Origin: Chrysomallon squamiferum
Lineage: Eukaryota; Mollusca; Gastropoda; Neomphalida; Peltospiridae
Assembly (NCBI GenBank): GCA_012295275.1
Contig: CM022671.1
Span: forward strand, 13,681,178 to 13,745,177
Direction: 5' to 3'
DNA length: 64,000 nucleotides
Part shown: piece by piece, positions 12,961-24,590 of the stretch
Numbering within the stretch: position 1 is the first letter of the stretch
Layout of the letters: every line of letters begins with the position of its first letter
Notes under the pieces: generated by a model
What the model was told of the DNA's origin: nothing
The model's database searches: none
The model's input: the letters and a program-made list of their open reading frames with translations, nothing else
Program-made: the position numbers and the translations under genes

Positions 12961-13828
12961 GAGAATAGATTAAAATGAAATATGAACCCTTGTGATCTTT
13001 CAGACATGCTCTTAGTTTAATTTTATATTGAAAAAAAAATAATAATAATAAAATAAAATAAAATAAAGAATTCTCAAAAACTCATAAACTTTTACAAATG
13101 TGACCACTGACAGGTGATTTTCACATAACAGTGAATTCTTTTGTTGATTGTGAAGATTTCACAACAATCACACTTGTTTAATGTCAGTTGTAAGATTCTG
13201 AGGACTTGATTTTAATAGAGGGTTAAAATTACTGGACAGTTTTTAAAATAATAATTATCTGGAACAGGTGTATGTATATGTATATAAAAAGATTTAGATT
13301 AAGTAGAATTCCATAATGTTTGGTTAGTCACTGTGTTGATGATGTTAAGGTAAGAATATATTTTCATCCTCAGGAACATACTTGATAAAATTATTTATAT
13401 TTAACCATATAACAGTAAAAAATTTCATACTTGCATATACAGGTCATATATCAATGTATAAAGCATATATAATCTCATTTTTGAATAAGAAAAACATTTA
13501 TTAACTTATATCATTGAAAAACATTCATCTATATTTGGAAATAAAAGTTTAAATACAGTCAGTTTATTATACAGAATATCACAACATATGTTTTATGATT
13601 AATGGAATTAATTCACTGTTGAAATGTGTACACAATATTTATGCTTGTTCTATGGCTTTGTGAGTATTTATATGTAAATGTAAATGTACATCTGTTCTGT
13701 TGTGTCTTTGTTAGAGAATGTGGAATATAAATAATTATTCATGGATGATTTATAATGGATCACGTACACAAACATATACATGCATTTATACATTATATAC
13801 ATATAAAACCACACACAACAACATACAT

Positions 13829-13830
<2 letters not shown>

Positions 13831-13866
<36 letters not shown>

Positions 13867-13884
13867 TGTGTGTGCGCGCGTATA
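13831..13884. repeat. (TG)n-(CG)n alternating purine-pyrimidine tract
   Basis: (TG)15 is followed by mixed TG/CG dinucleotides (tgcgcgtgtgtgtgcgcgcg) and then TATA, more than 50 bp of strict alternation. The CG steps make it a strong Z-DNA candidate. Confidence 0.95.
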
Positions 13885-15104
13885 ATCTGTTACTAAATTT
13901 AATGGCCTTACTGTATGCATCTACTTTTACTGATTACTTTAATGTATGATCAACAGGTGTTGGAGATAATTTGAACACTAACTTTTATTATACCTATATC
14001 TACCACATACTTGTTACCTGATCACACATGAGTTGCTGGTACAAGTTTCTCATTCTTAAATTATTTCTCAGTGAGAAGTGTAGATAATGAGACTAGGTGA
14101 GGTGACAGATAATGACTGTTGTAATGTGATATGACACTTATTTCAATATGCCATTACTCACAGCAGTCAAACACTGCAGTATGTTATTGTCACATCTGGA
14201 ATATACATATAATTATTATTCATGGATGATTAATATTTCAGTTAGTTCATTGGTCATAGCTTTCATCTGCTGGTTACATTACTAATTTCGAAAAAAAATC
14301 ATGGTGAAAATATAAAATAATATAATGTTATTTTGACTGAAATGTTTTCTTTTCTTTCTTTATTTATTTATATGTACATACATACTTAAATTCATTCATG
14401 CATATGTACATACATACATACAAACATACACACAAATATACATATGCAAACAAATATAATTACATATCAATCATATACACAAACACATGCACATTATGTA
14501 CTGACACAAACCAATGTTGTTGCTGTATTTAAATCGGTTTCTAATTTCAAATATTACAAACATGATGAATAAAACTGATACTTTACACCATTCTTTTTGT
14601 AAAATGCTTACAGAAATCTTAATTATTTTTAACCATGTGTTTGTTCTTGGCCTTATTTGTATAATGATATTTATCTGTAATAGGAAAAAGCCATAACAAA
14701 CAACTATACAAATTTTGGTATTTTGCCATTGTACAGAAATTACTGAAAGCTTTCTTAAAGGGATATTCAGGGCTGTTTTATATAACTTTATAATCACTGA
14801 TATTACACATGAACATTACTCTTTAACATGAACAAGTATATATGGTATATTTAATTAATTAAATATTAAAATGTTGAGTGTTTTTATTTTAACCGCTGAC
14901 AACAACCAGTTTTTTTGTACCATTTCATAAAATGCAAAATATATGACAGTGAGTCAGTCTACTATTGAAGAAGAGTTGATTTTATGATTAATAAATTTAT
15001 CTTGGCAAATATTATTTAAATGTTGTCATGATGACCTGTTTATTGATATAGGTGATGGAGATGTGTTCGTGGTTATTTCAGTTTGTGTACAAATAAAATT
15101 ATTG

Positions 15105-15105
<1 letters not shown>

Positions 15106-15144
<39 letters not shown>
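15106..15144. repeat. (AC)n microsatellite
   Basis: Uninterrupted AC run of 39 bp. Confidence 0.98.
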
Positions 15145-15145
<1 letters not shown>

Positions 15146-16121
15146 CAATATATTCATAACTACACAAACACACGTATACAAATGTATACATTCACATATA
15201 AACACATACATATGCACAGATTAGTAAAATGAGCAAGTATAGAATTTATGCAAAATGTCCCTAGGTTATGATTGGTTTCCATGGGAAAAGTAGGTGTATG
15301 CTAAACTAGCTTTTGTCTGTTATTGGGTAACATTCAGATTTTCTTCATATTCTGCTTCAGTATATAACAGTATTAACATTTTTATACTAATTAATTTACC
15401 TTTTACACAAACCCATGCACATACACAAGCACACACACACACACACATGAACGTTTTAATAGTACCACTGATAAAGATTGTCTTTGCATCAAAATTCTAT
15501 TTTTGTTTACAACAGAGTTTTAATACTCATAAGTACTGAAATTTGGTTTCACATAGAAACACAGACTGACATATTTTGTAAGTTATTACTCTGTGATATA
15601 TGAACATTAATTTATTTAATTTTAATTTTTATTATATTTTTTTTATTTATAAAATATTTTAAAATTAATTTATTTATATATATTTTATTTTTTTATTTTT
15701 GTTTGTTTTATTTTATTTTTTTGCTTGTATAATTAAAACATAAATTAATATTTTTACTGTGAAATACATTTGACATGTTTCCTTCTAATATAAAGTCAAG
15801 ATGTTATCTCAATTAAAAAGTCTCATTCAATATTGAACCTCAAACTTGTACTCCAAATCTTATAAAGTTCGACTGATTCAGCCCAATTTTACAATTACAT
15901 GATGTAGTCTTTACAGAGTATTTCCTTAGAGAAAAGAATGTATCTCTATAGGAAAGGGAATCCAATTCCAGTGTTAGATATTTTTTCAGAAAGTCTGCCA
16001 CTGGTGACCACTACACACATTGATTAGTTACCAATGATTCTGTGCTCCAGCTGTGCAGTTCTCAACATTATTTATTTATAATAGCTATTACCATATTAGA
16101 CAGTCAGACTTTGTGTATCTA

Positions 16122-16197
16122 TATGTTTGTATGTCTGTATGTTTACACAAACGTATATGAATATGTGCATGTGTAAACATACAGATATACAAACATA
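16122..16197. repeat. Inverted repeat (27-bp arms, 22-nt loop)
   Basis: The arms 16122-16148 and 16171-16197 are reverse complements with one G/T exception. The sequence is built from TATGTTTG/GTATGTCT-type words that resemble the surrounding CA/TA microsatellite, so the pairing may result from simple-sequence turnover. Confidence 0.65.
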
Positions 16198-16802
16198 CAG
16201 ATACACAAACATATAAACACATACAGATACACATATATAGAAGACATATACACAAACACAAATACTATATACATATACACACACTTACACACAAATAAGA
16301 ACAAACTTACAACTACATTTAGGATTTAAGACATCATTTAAGTAAATATTTATCTCTTTTCATTTCCAAGCTTGGATACTCTTAATTCTGGCTTCTTTAT
16401 ATCTTTAAGTCTGCTACATAATCTCAGTCATTATGGGAAATAATTTGTTTTCAAATTTTGTTATTAAATGCATAAATAATAAATGGAACGAGTTCAAAAG
16501 GTGAATGGTGAATAAATTAATTATCTGTTTACAATTTAAATAAATTCAGTGAAGTTGAAATAAGATTCAGAAGAATTGGTTCACACATTGCTGGCAAACT
16601 TATTAACAAATAATGACTCTAGGGGTGCATTCCTTTCAGACAGTTGATTTTGATTTAAAATGTTATATTCATCCATATTGATATTTTTAGTCCCTGCATT
16701 TTGTAAATAATAGAACTAATTAAATACAGTGTAATAAAAATAAAGCTGGTCTGTGTTCCTTTGTGTATGTATATCCATAGTATATGTGTATGTTTGTGTT
16801 TC

Positions 16803-16808
<6 letters not shown>

Positions 16809-16850
<42 letters not shown>

Positions 16851-16855
16851 TGTGT
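16809..16855. repeat. (TG)n microsatellite with CG steps
   Basis: A TG run ends in gcgcgtgtgt, an alternating purine-pyrimidine tract similar to 13831-13884. Confidence 0.95.
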
Positions 16856-17499
16856 AAAAGTGTGTTTAAAGATGTGTGTGTCTGTCTGAGTGCATGTGCG
16901 TAAATGTGTAAATGTGCATTTTCCTTATTCTTTTTAATCTTTATTATCATGTGTCTATTTTCAGTGTGTAATTTTAAACTTTTTGGTAAGTTAAGAAATA
17001 ACCACATACACAAAATTGTAACAGGGAAAAAAATTTGTTTTGTTCAAGAATCCACAAGGTCAAATTTTAAATGTTTTTGTATAACATTAAGTGAAACAGC
17101 TGCAGCAACAATAATAATCCCATTATTTTAGGGTTCCTTTTAACAGATATTTTTTAAAAATTGATTAATGTTTGTAATAATAAGGCTTTCATTATATTAT
17201 TATTATTATTTTTTTTTTGTTAAGTGTGTTTGTTTTGGGAGGGTATTTTTTTAATGAACTATTTATTTCTTATTGATTTTCATAAGACAGACATAAAACG
17301 AACATTTCACTTTTAGATGATGGTTTGAATTGTCAGTTACTATTCTTATTTTTTCTCATTCCTTTACTTGATTAGGGATCAGATAATTATACAAACAGGC
17401 ACAGCATAACAGCACAATTTTCTTAAACTATTTATCCTTTGTGCACAACATATGTAGATAAATGTAAATTGTGTGGTAATTTAATTTTCTGCCAAAACA

Positions 17500-17960
17500 T
17501 CCTGCTTCTGAAAGGAGTGATAATGCAAATGAGTTGACACAGTGGCCTTCTACAGAAAGACATAATCAGAAACTGTCCATCATGCTCCATCAGTCTGTTG
17601 TGTGCATTCCCAGCATCAATACAGCACTGCCATCTTCTAATTGTTCACTTTAATTAGTACACTGTCATGGGACAGCATCACAAGTAGGTTAACACGCTGT
17701 CTGCATTGTGTCGATGGTCACTCATGTATTTTCTTTCAATTACAGCCATGTTACTGACCACTGGTCACCACCACACCACAGTCTTCTTCATACAGATTGT
17801 AATTCCATTTGTGATTTAGGCAATAATAATAACAACAGGCCATGCTCCACAATACATCAGATTAGCAATCTGGTCTGTCTTGTTTTTCTTACCGCTGCTT
17901 TGTGACGTAGTGTGGGGTTATGGGAAGGTCAGGTAATTTTGGATACTTTGTTATCTGTTG
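17500..17960. other. Noncoding island, possible conserved element
   Basis: Balanced composition over about 450 bp. It contains the octamer ATGCAAAT (about 17525), homeodomain-type TTAATTAGT (about 17651), TGACCACTGGTCACC (about 17755) and TGACGTA (about 17901). No convincing open frame. Confidence 0.25.
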
Positions 17961-18462
17961 AAACAGGTAATAGTCATTGCCTCATTAGGAATGGGCTACC
18001 TTTTTTTTCTTCTTTTTTTTTAACCCCTGAAGACTGGTTTAACTCAGTTTTTCATGTATGCTCATTCTTAAAACTATTCATCAGTGTTATTTGTTTTTGT
18101 AGATTTTGTAAATCTCTTTTTGCAAACACAACTGGGAAATAAACAAAAACGGGATTATTTGTATCCCCATATGTTTCACTCACTGTGCACAGTGTGGTCA
18201 GTTTAACTGTATGTGGCAGCAGATGTTGTATGTTGTTGGAGAAGTTAAAATCAGTTACAGAGTTAAAAATAAAATTAATTTTAAAATCTGCTACATCAAA
18301 ACTTTTGAAACAACATGATACAGAATATCATTCTGATAGTTGGTGAGTCATTTTGGGGAAAATTTTTAAATTGCTGTTTAGTGTAAAAATTAATACATGG
18401 AAATATAAAATATAAATTTTTATTATTAATTTTTTTTTAAATGTGCATTACGAAATGTGTGA

Positions 18463-18488
18463 ACACACACACACACACACATACACAC
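18463..18488. repeat. (AC)n microsatellite
   Basis: AC run with one AT interruption. Confidence 0.95.
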
Positions 18489-18831
18489 AATATATGTTAT
18501 TAATTTTTTACTAATTATGTGTATTGATATATACACGAGAGAGAGAAAAAGATAGAGGACACACATGTATGCACATGCAGAGAGAGCGAAGCAATAGTGT
18601 TCAATAAAATACTTTATTTGTATTATTATTAAATTATTTGTTTTGTATACAAGTCTCTGTACACACATATATGAGTATATTTTTCTGTGTATGTTTGTGT
18701 TTAGTTAAGTGTATAAAAGACAATAACAGGCTTGATAAATTTAATTATAACTTGCAGAACAAATTGTGTTTAAAGTGTTAATTGAGGGTAAGTGCTGTGA
18801 TATTGTTTAAATGATACATATGAACAGTGTA

Positions 18832-19402
18832 ATCTTCCTGGGTTCATTTACAAATTTCCAATTGAACCATCATCTATGAATCAGTGTTTATTGAAAATAT
18901 GTTTAAATGTTTTATTCTTTCATTTTCTGGAATATTATTATTTTTATAATTTTTTTTTTTTTTTTTTTTTTTTAATTTAATTATTTAATGATTTGATTTG
19001 ATTTGATTTTTTTTCTATCTTGATGTTTTTAATTTATTTATTTTATTATTTTTTTAATTTTTTAATTTAATTATTTAATTATTTTATTTTATTTTCATTG
19101 TTTTATTATTATTTTTAACCGTTATTTTATTTTATTTTGTAAATTTAATTTTTTTTTTAATGTAGGTTATTTTATTTAGTTTTTATTTAGTTTAATTTTC
19201 TTGGTGTTTTTTCATGGAGGGGTAAATATATGGTCTGTTAATACCTCTTTTACAGTATTTGTATTTTATTTTTTTACTGTTTTTTGCTTTATTCTTTTAT
19301 TATTTTAAAAATTATTTTTCTTTTCTTATAATTTCATTATTTAATTTTGTCTTTAAAAATCATTAATTCAGATCAATTTTTGGTTTTGTATTTGTAAATA
19401 TA
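18832..19402. repeat. Left copy of a duplicated segment flanking the 50-bp array
   Basis: Begins ATCTTCCTGGGTT, continues through CCAATTGAACCATCATCTAT and GAAAATATGTTTAAATGTTTT, then a long T/AT-rich middle, and ends near TTTGTAAATAT. The same order of landmarks recurs at 20378-20743. This copy is about 200 bp longer because its T-rich middle is expanded. Confidence 0.85.
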
Positions 19403-19680
19403 TTTCAAATTTAGTTTTTTAATATTAGTGTACTGTTTATAAAGATAACAGTTAATAGTAAATAATAAAAATTAAATATATACTTGTTACTTTTATTGCA
19501 AGAAAGGAAAATGGCAGCATGTTACCAAAAAAATTATAATTATTATCATACTTTATTATTAGCAAAGACAGAACGTTAAAATATACAAAAGAATTCGCTT
19601 TGAAAAATTACAAATTATATCTGATCTGTTCACAGATACTCCTACATATAAATCTGTTTTATTTCATTATTGTTTTTTAA

Positions 19681-20301
19681 TGTCTAATCAGTCTTGTAAT
19701 ACAGTCATACTACAATATGTTTTATATCAGTACTAATCAGTCTTGTAATACAGTCATACTACAATATGTTTTTTAATATCGGTACTAATCAGTCTTGTAA
19801 TACAGTCATACTACAATATGTTTTTTATCAGTACTAATCAGTCTTGTAATACAGTCATACTACAATATTTTTTTTAATGTCAGTACTAATCAGTCTTGTA
19901 ATAATACAATATGTTTTATATCATACTAATCAGTGTTGTTTTTTTTATATCAGTACTAATCAGTCTTGTAATACAGTCATACTACAATATGTTTTATATC
20001 AGTACTAATCAGTCTTGTAATACAGTCATACTACAGTATGTTTTTTATATCAGTACTAATCAGTCTTGTAATACAGTCATACTACAATATGTTTTATATC
20101 AGTACTAATCAGTCTTGTAATACAGTCATACTACAATATGTTTTTTATATCAGTACTAATCAGTCTTGTAATACAGTCATACTACAATATGTTTTATATC
20201 AGTACTAATCAGTCTTGTAATACAGTCATACTACAATATGTTTTTTATATCAGTACTAATCAGTCTTGTAATACAGTCATACTACAATATATTTTATATC
20301 A
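19681..20301. repeat. Tandem array of about 50-bp units with a dimeric higher-order period
   Basis: About 12-13 copies of a unit containing CAGTCTTGTAATACAGTCAT and then ACTACAATATG, T-run, ATCAGTACTAAT. Copies start near 19688, 19738, 19790, 19840, 19889, 19959, 20009, 20060, 20110, 20161, 20210 and 20261, with one degenerate copy around 19930. From 19959 onward units alternate between a shorter and a longer T-run, giving a 101-bp dimer (19959, 20060, 20161, 20261). Near-identity of the units implies recent unequal exchange or slippage. Confidence 0.95.
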
Positions 20302-20377
20302 GAATATTACATTAGTATTATAAATAAATAATATCACAGACCAAAATTCTGATTTTAATTAGAAATATCCCAAGTCC

Positions 20378-20743
20378 ATCTTCCTGGGTTGATTTTCTAA
20401 ATAATTTAATAATTTCCAATTGAACCATCATCTATGAATCAATGTTTATTGAAAATATGTTTAAATGTTTTAATCTTTCAGTTTCTTAAAGAATATTAAT
20501 TTGTTTTGTTTTTTTAATTATTTGATTTGATTTGATTTTTATTTTTTTTATCTTTATTTTTTTAATTTAATTTATTTTATTATTATTTTTTTTAACTGTT
20601 TTTATTTAATTATTTTATTTTATTTTAATTGTTTTATTATTTTTTTTATCTGTTTATTTTATTTTATTTTAATTTCATTATTTAATTTTGTCTTTAAAAA
20701 TCATTATTTCAGATCAATTTTTATTTTTGTATTTGTAAATATT
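20378..20743. repeat. Right copy of the duplicated segment flanking the 50-bp array
   Basis: Direct-orientation partner of 18832-19402. It shares ATCTTCCTGGGTT, the CCAATTGAACCATCATCTAT core (with AATCA then TGTTTATTG), the GATTTGATTTGATTT tract and the TTTTGTCTTTAAAAATCATT end. The array and about 280 bp of unique DNA (19403-19680) lie between the copies. Confidence 0.85.
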
Positions 20744-21427
20744 TGTCAGGGAAATCATGTAACATGTTGAATCTTCATGTGTCCATGGTAACCCAGCATG
20801 TGTTCATATTAAACTAAAAGAAGAAAATGTTTAGCCAGTAATTTTCTGTAGTGAATCCTTTAGCATGCTTCAGTTTCAATTAAATACAGTGCCAATGACA
20901 ACAGATACGTATTACCAGAATGGAGATATGATATAATGTTAACTGAACTGTCAGATCCAGTTTCAGTAATATATATTTTTTATTATTATTATTATTTTGT
21001 TAAATAAATAAAATATGAAGCTGGAATTTTAATAACAAAATAAAAAAATAAAAAAATAAAGTTTTCAGTCAATTCTAAAACTGACTTGATTGTAAGAAGA
21101 GAAAACGCAAGGGTTGGCCCATGATTTCATTAAAAGAAGATCACACCATTATCTGAATCACTAATAATTCATTAGAAAACAGTTTAACACACACTTTAAA
21201 AAAAATAATTTTAATATTTTTTGATGAAAATAATTTTCCTCTGTGTAATTATATTAGATTTACAGATACTGCTATTCCAGGCAGTAATGAATATTGATAC
21301 AGGCAGGAACAAGAACATCTCTTCAACAGGTATTTGGTTACTGATTACAACATGAGAGTGTACGTAAAAACTAACTACAGATGTGATTTACTGCAAATAG
21401 AATAAAACAGAACTGAAAATCTGTACA

Positions 21428-21509
21428 CATGTTAGATGTGAAAGTGATGTTGATATTATTAAATACTGCTCTATTTAATAATATTAACATCACTTTCACA
21501 TCTAACATG
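21428..21509. repeat. Near-perfect inverted repeat (38-bp arms, 6-nt loop)
   Basis: The left arm (21428-21465) and right arm (21472-21509) are reverse complements except for one position, a G opposite T that would be a G-U pair in RNA. The 6-nt loop is ctgctc. The arms are not simple repeats (they contain TTAGATGTGAAAGTGATGTT). Any transcript would form an 82-nt fully paired hairpin. It could be a young palindromic insertion, a foldback element remnant or a small-RNA precursor. The sequence alone does not decide. Confidence 0.85.
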
Positions 21510-24269
21510 CAGAACAATAAAATAAAAACTAATCAGAAATACAACAACAATATATTGACAGTGAGACACTTTTGGTGTCTTTGTGTTTTTTTAATCATTT
21601 AATGTTGTCTAGCTAATTCACATCTGACTAATATATAAAGAATTTTATTTTTTATTTTTACATACGAGTTTTTTTAGAACTGCTTGCTGTTCTGTTGCCT
21701 AATCTACAAGAAAACATTGTGCGCTATAGTTACTGGTTCTGGTGTACTTCATGCAGATCTTTTTACTTTTTCTAATTCCAACTTCCTTTTCCTTTTTTTG
21801 ACTTTATCTTTTTCTTCTTCTTTTCTTTTAAACTGTGTAGTATAGTATTTCACATGTGTACTAACTTAGATTAATATAACTGCAGATAGATGATAGATGG
21901 AAATATGTCCTGATAACTGTGATAGTTAGATTAATTCATTATATAGACAAAAGATAAATATGTTAGCATTTTGTATATGATGAAACACTTGGATGAATGG
22001 ATTGAAAAATGGAATGATGGATGGACATGTATATTGGGCAAAATTAAAAAAGTAGATAATGTCATTAGAAATGGATAATGTATATGCATGGAAGCATAGA
22101 CTGATGATAAATTAATGGATAAATAAATGGATGGACTTGGGTAAATTAACAAAGAGATCATTAGAATACAGCATATGTGGAATTTGATAGACACAGCAAG
22201 TAAATAAGGTACTTGAAGAACAAAAGAAAACAAACTAAAGGACATACCAATATATACTGTTAATGTTACATTTTCATGTACACACCTTTATTCTTTATAC
22301 TTACAATATGTAATCAGTCTCATTTCTTAGCAAAAAAGAATGAAACAAAAAACAAAACCCAACAAAAACAAACAAACAAAAATAAATGGCTGCCATCCAA
22401 TAACCCTTATGGTAATTTTCTCAACTACGTCTACACTCTTACATGAAATCAGATTTCCCTTTAGGGTAATTAATGGGGAAACAGTATCTGATGTTCTTTG
22501 TTTTTGCTTCCTTGTATTGAAAACAATACATCAGTGTTCTTCACTCTATTGATGTTTGTTCTGTTGGAAACTGTCAACCAAGGGTTTCCCATTAATAAAA
22601 CCTGCAGTCACAAACAGGCTGACATTATTTCATAAGGTATCTCAATGTTAAATTAAAATTCTGTAGTTACTGGTGTTATTTTCAAATATTATTTGCTATG
22701 ATTATTGTCTGCACTGTGTGGGGGCTGGAAAATGGAGAACTGTTTTTTGTAACAGGCATTTTATATAAAATATATAAACAAAATAAAAATTATCATAATC
22801 AATATCATTATTATTATTTATTATAATTATTATTATTTTCTGTACAGATTATGTAAGATTTTTAAAATTGGTTTCTTCAGACTAAACATTTATAATTAAA
22901 GGTTTGTTATATGGATACATGACATTCATAAGAAATATGTGTGTGTGTGTGATAAACATGAGGTAGTGAGATAACAGCAAGTTTTGTTGCTATGGTTTTC
23001 TACAATTTTAAGACATTTGTTGTTTTTAATAATGCACAGTTTAAAATGTTTCAATCATCAAAATCGCCTTGGAAAATATAATACACATTACATTTTTTCC
23101 AGTATGAGTACTAATATATCACTATTTATTTGTTTTTCAGATGTTTAATATCGACCTATGAGTTCTTCAGGAAGAGTTAGAACTATATCAGAAAACTTAG
23201 TAAGTAAAATATTAATTATTGAATCATATACATCTAGAGCATTAATAAATATATAATCTTTAGTTAATAACATTTTTTAAATTAATTATTTGTGAGTTTG
23301 TAATAATATTAATTAAAAAATTAAAGAGAAACCACTACAAAAATATCTTGATGATCACAGTGTCAGTGGTGAGGTATGATAACAACCATAAATAAATGAT
23401 AGTACTTGTATGTTGTTATTATTTACATCATTTTTTTTTATTTTATTATTATTTTTGTATATATGTGTAAAAGTAGATTAGGAATTTTTGTTTTGGCTTG
23501 TTTAATCCTCGACTTCATTCCAACAAGACAAATTACTGGCTATTTATATCATCGGTAAATAATGGCTGCATGAAGTATTTGTGAAAATGTGTCATATTAA
23601 TACCACTTTCTTAATTACATGTACCAATTAATATGTTCATATTAAGCAGCAATGTGCATTTATGTATGTGCATATGTCTTGATATTTGATCTAAGAGTTC
23701 CTTATAGGGAGTGTAGTTTTAGTAACTCTTTCATACTTTTATGAAATGTAAACAACAAAGAAAAGAAAAAAGCTTAATTTGTTTTAAAGCTTGGTTGATA
23801 GTGTATATAAATCATTTTGTATTTCATGTGTGAAAATGTTCTCATGTTTGAGTGTTCTGGTAAATAATTTTTGTCACAAACATAAAGCAGATTTGTAGTT
23901 GTTCTCATTTTTTAAAATTATGTGCAGAAAGAGAAACTGTTCTTGTTTTTTACTTAAAATTTATATATCACTTAATATTCACTGATTATGTACATATTCA
24001 GGAAAAAAATGTCTTGTCTAAATCCATGTAAGATCATTTTCACTGACCTAAATTCATTAAATAAAACCCCCAAAACTACTGCTTCTTGAACTGGATTTCA
24101 CTGCTTATACACATGGTTATGAACTTTTATAATCAAACTAATAATGAAATATCAGTGGTCATTATTGGTTCAGATAAACTTTCCTTCATCCCCTCTGATA
24201 GCAGTGATCTTTTTGACCACACATTTCATGAGTTCATCACAGATATCACACTGCTGAATATGAAGTTCT

Positions 24270-24590
24270 CAGCAAACATTACTGAATTTTTTACATGTAA
24301 AGAAATTATCAACAAACATTAGCGAATTTTTTATATATGAAGAAATTATGATCAAACATTAATGGATTTATTTTTATATAAAAAAACAATTATCAACATT
24401 AACAAATATTTTTTGGATTTTTTTGTTTGTTACTTTATTAACATTAATGGTTTGGGTTTATATATATTTAACTATATATATGTCTAACTATCATTAGTGG
24501 ATTTTTTTGTATTAAAAAGTGATCAGCAAAGAGAGAATTGTTTAGTACAAAGAAGTTATCAGTATGCTTAGTGGATTTTTATTTCAGTGT
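24270..24590. repeat. Diverged tandem array of about 40-bp units
   Basis: The word aacattantgaatttttta followed by gaaattatcaac recurs near 24277, 24317, 24357, 24397 and 24439, with weaker copies near 24490 and 24570. A weak open frame overlapping the first copies (24086-24322) has no recognisable homology. Confidence 0.65.

Larger units (their letters stand above)
9761..17499. other. AT-rich noncoding DNA
   Basis: No supportable gene. Contains inverted repeats at 9900 and 16122, CA/TG microsatellites, a 20-bp AT palindrome at about 14848-14867, and the island at 12700-12960. Confidence 0.65.
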
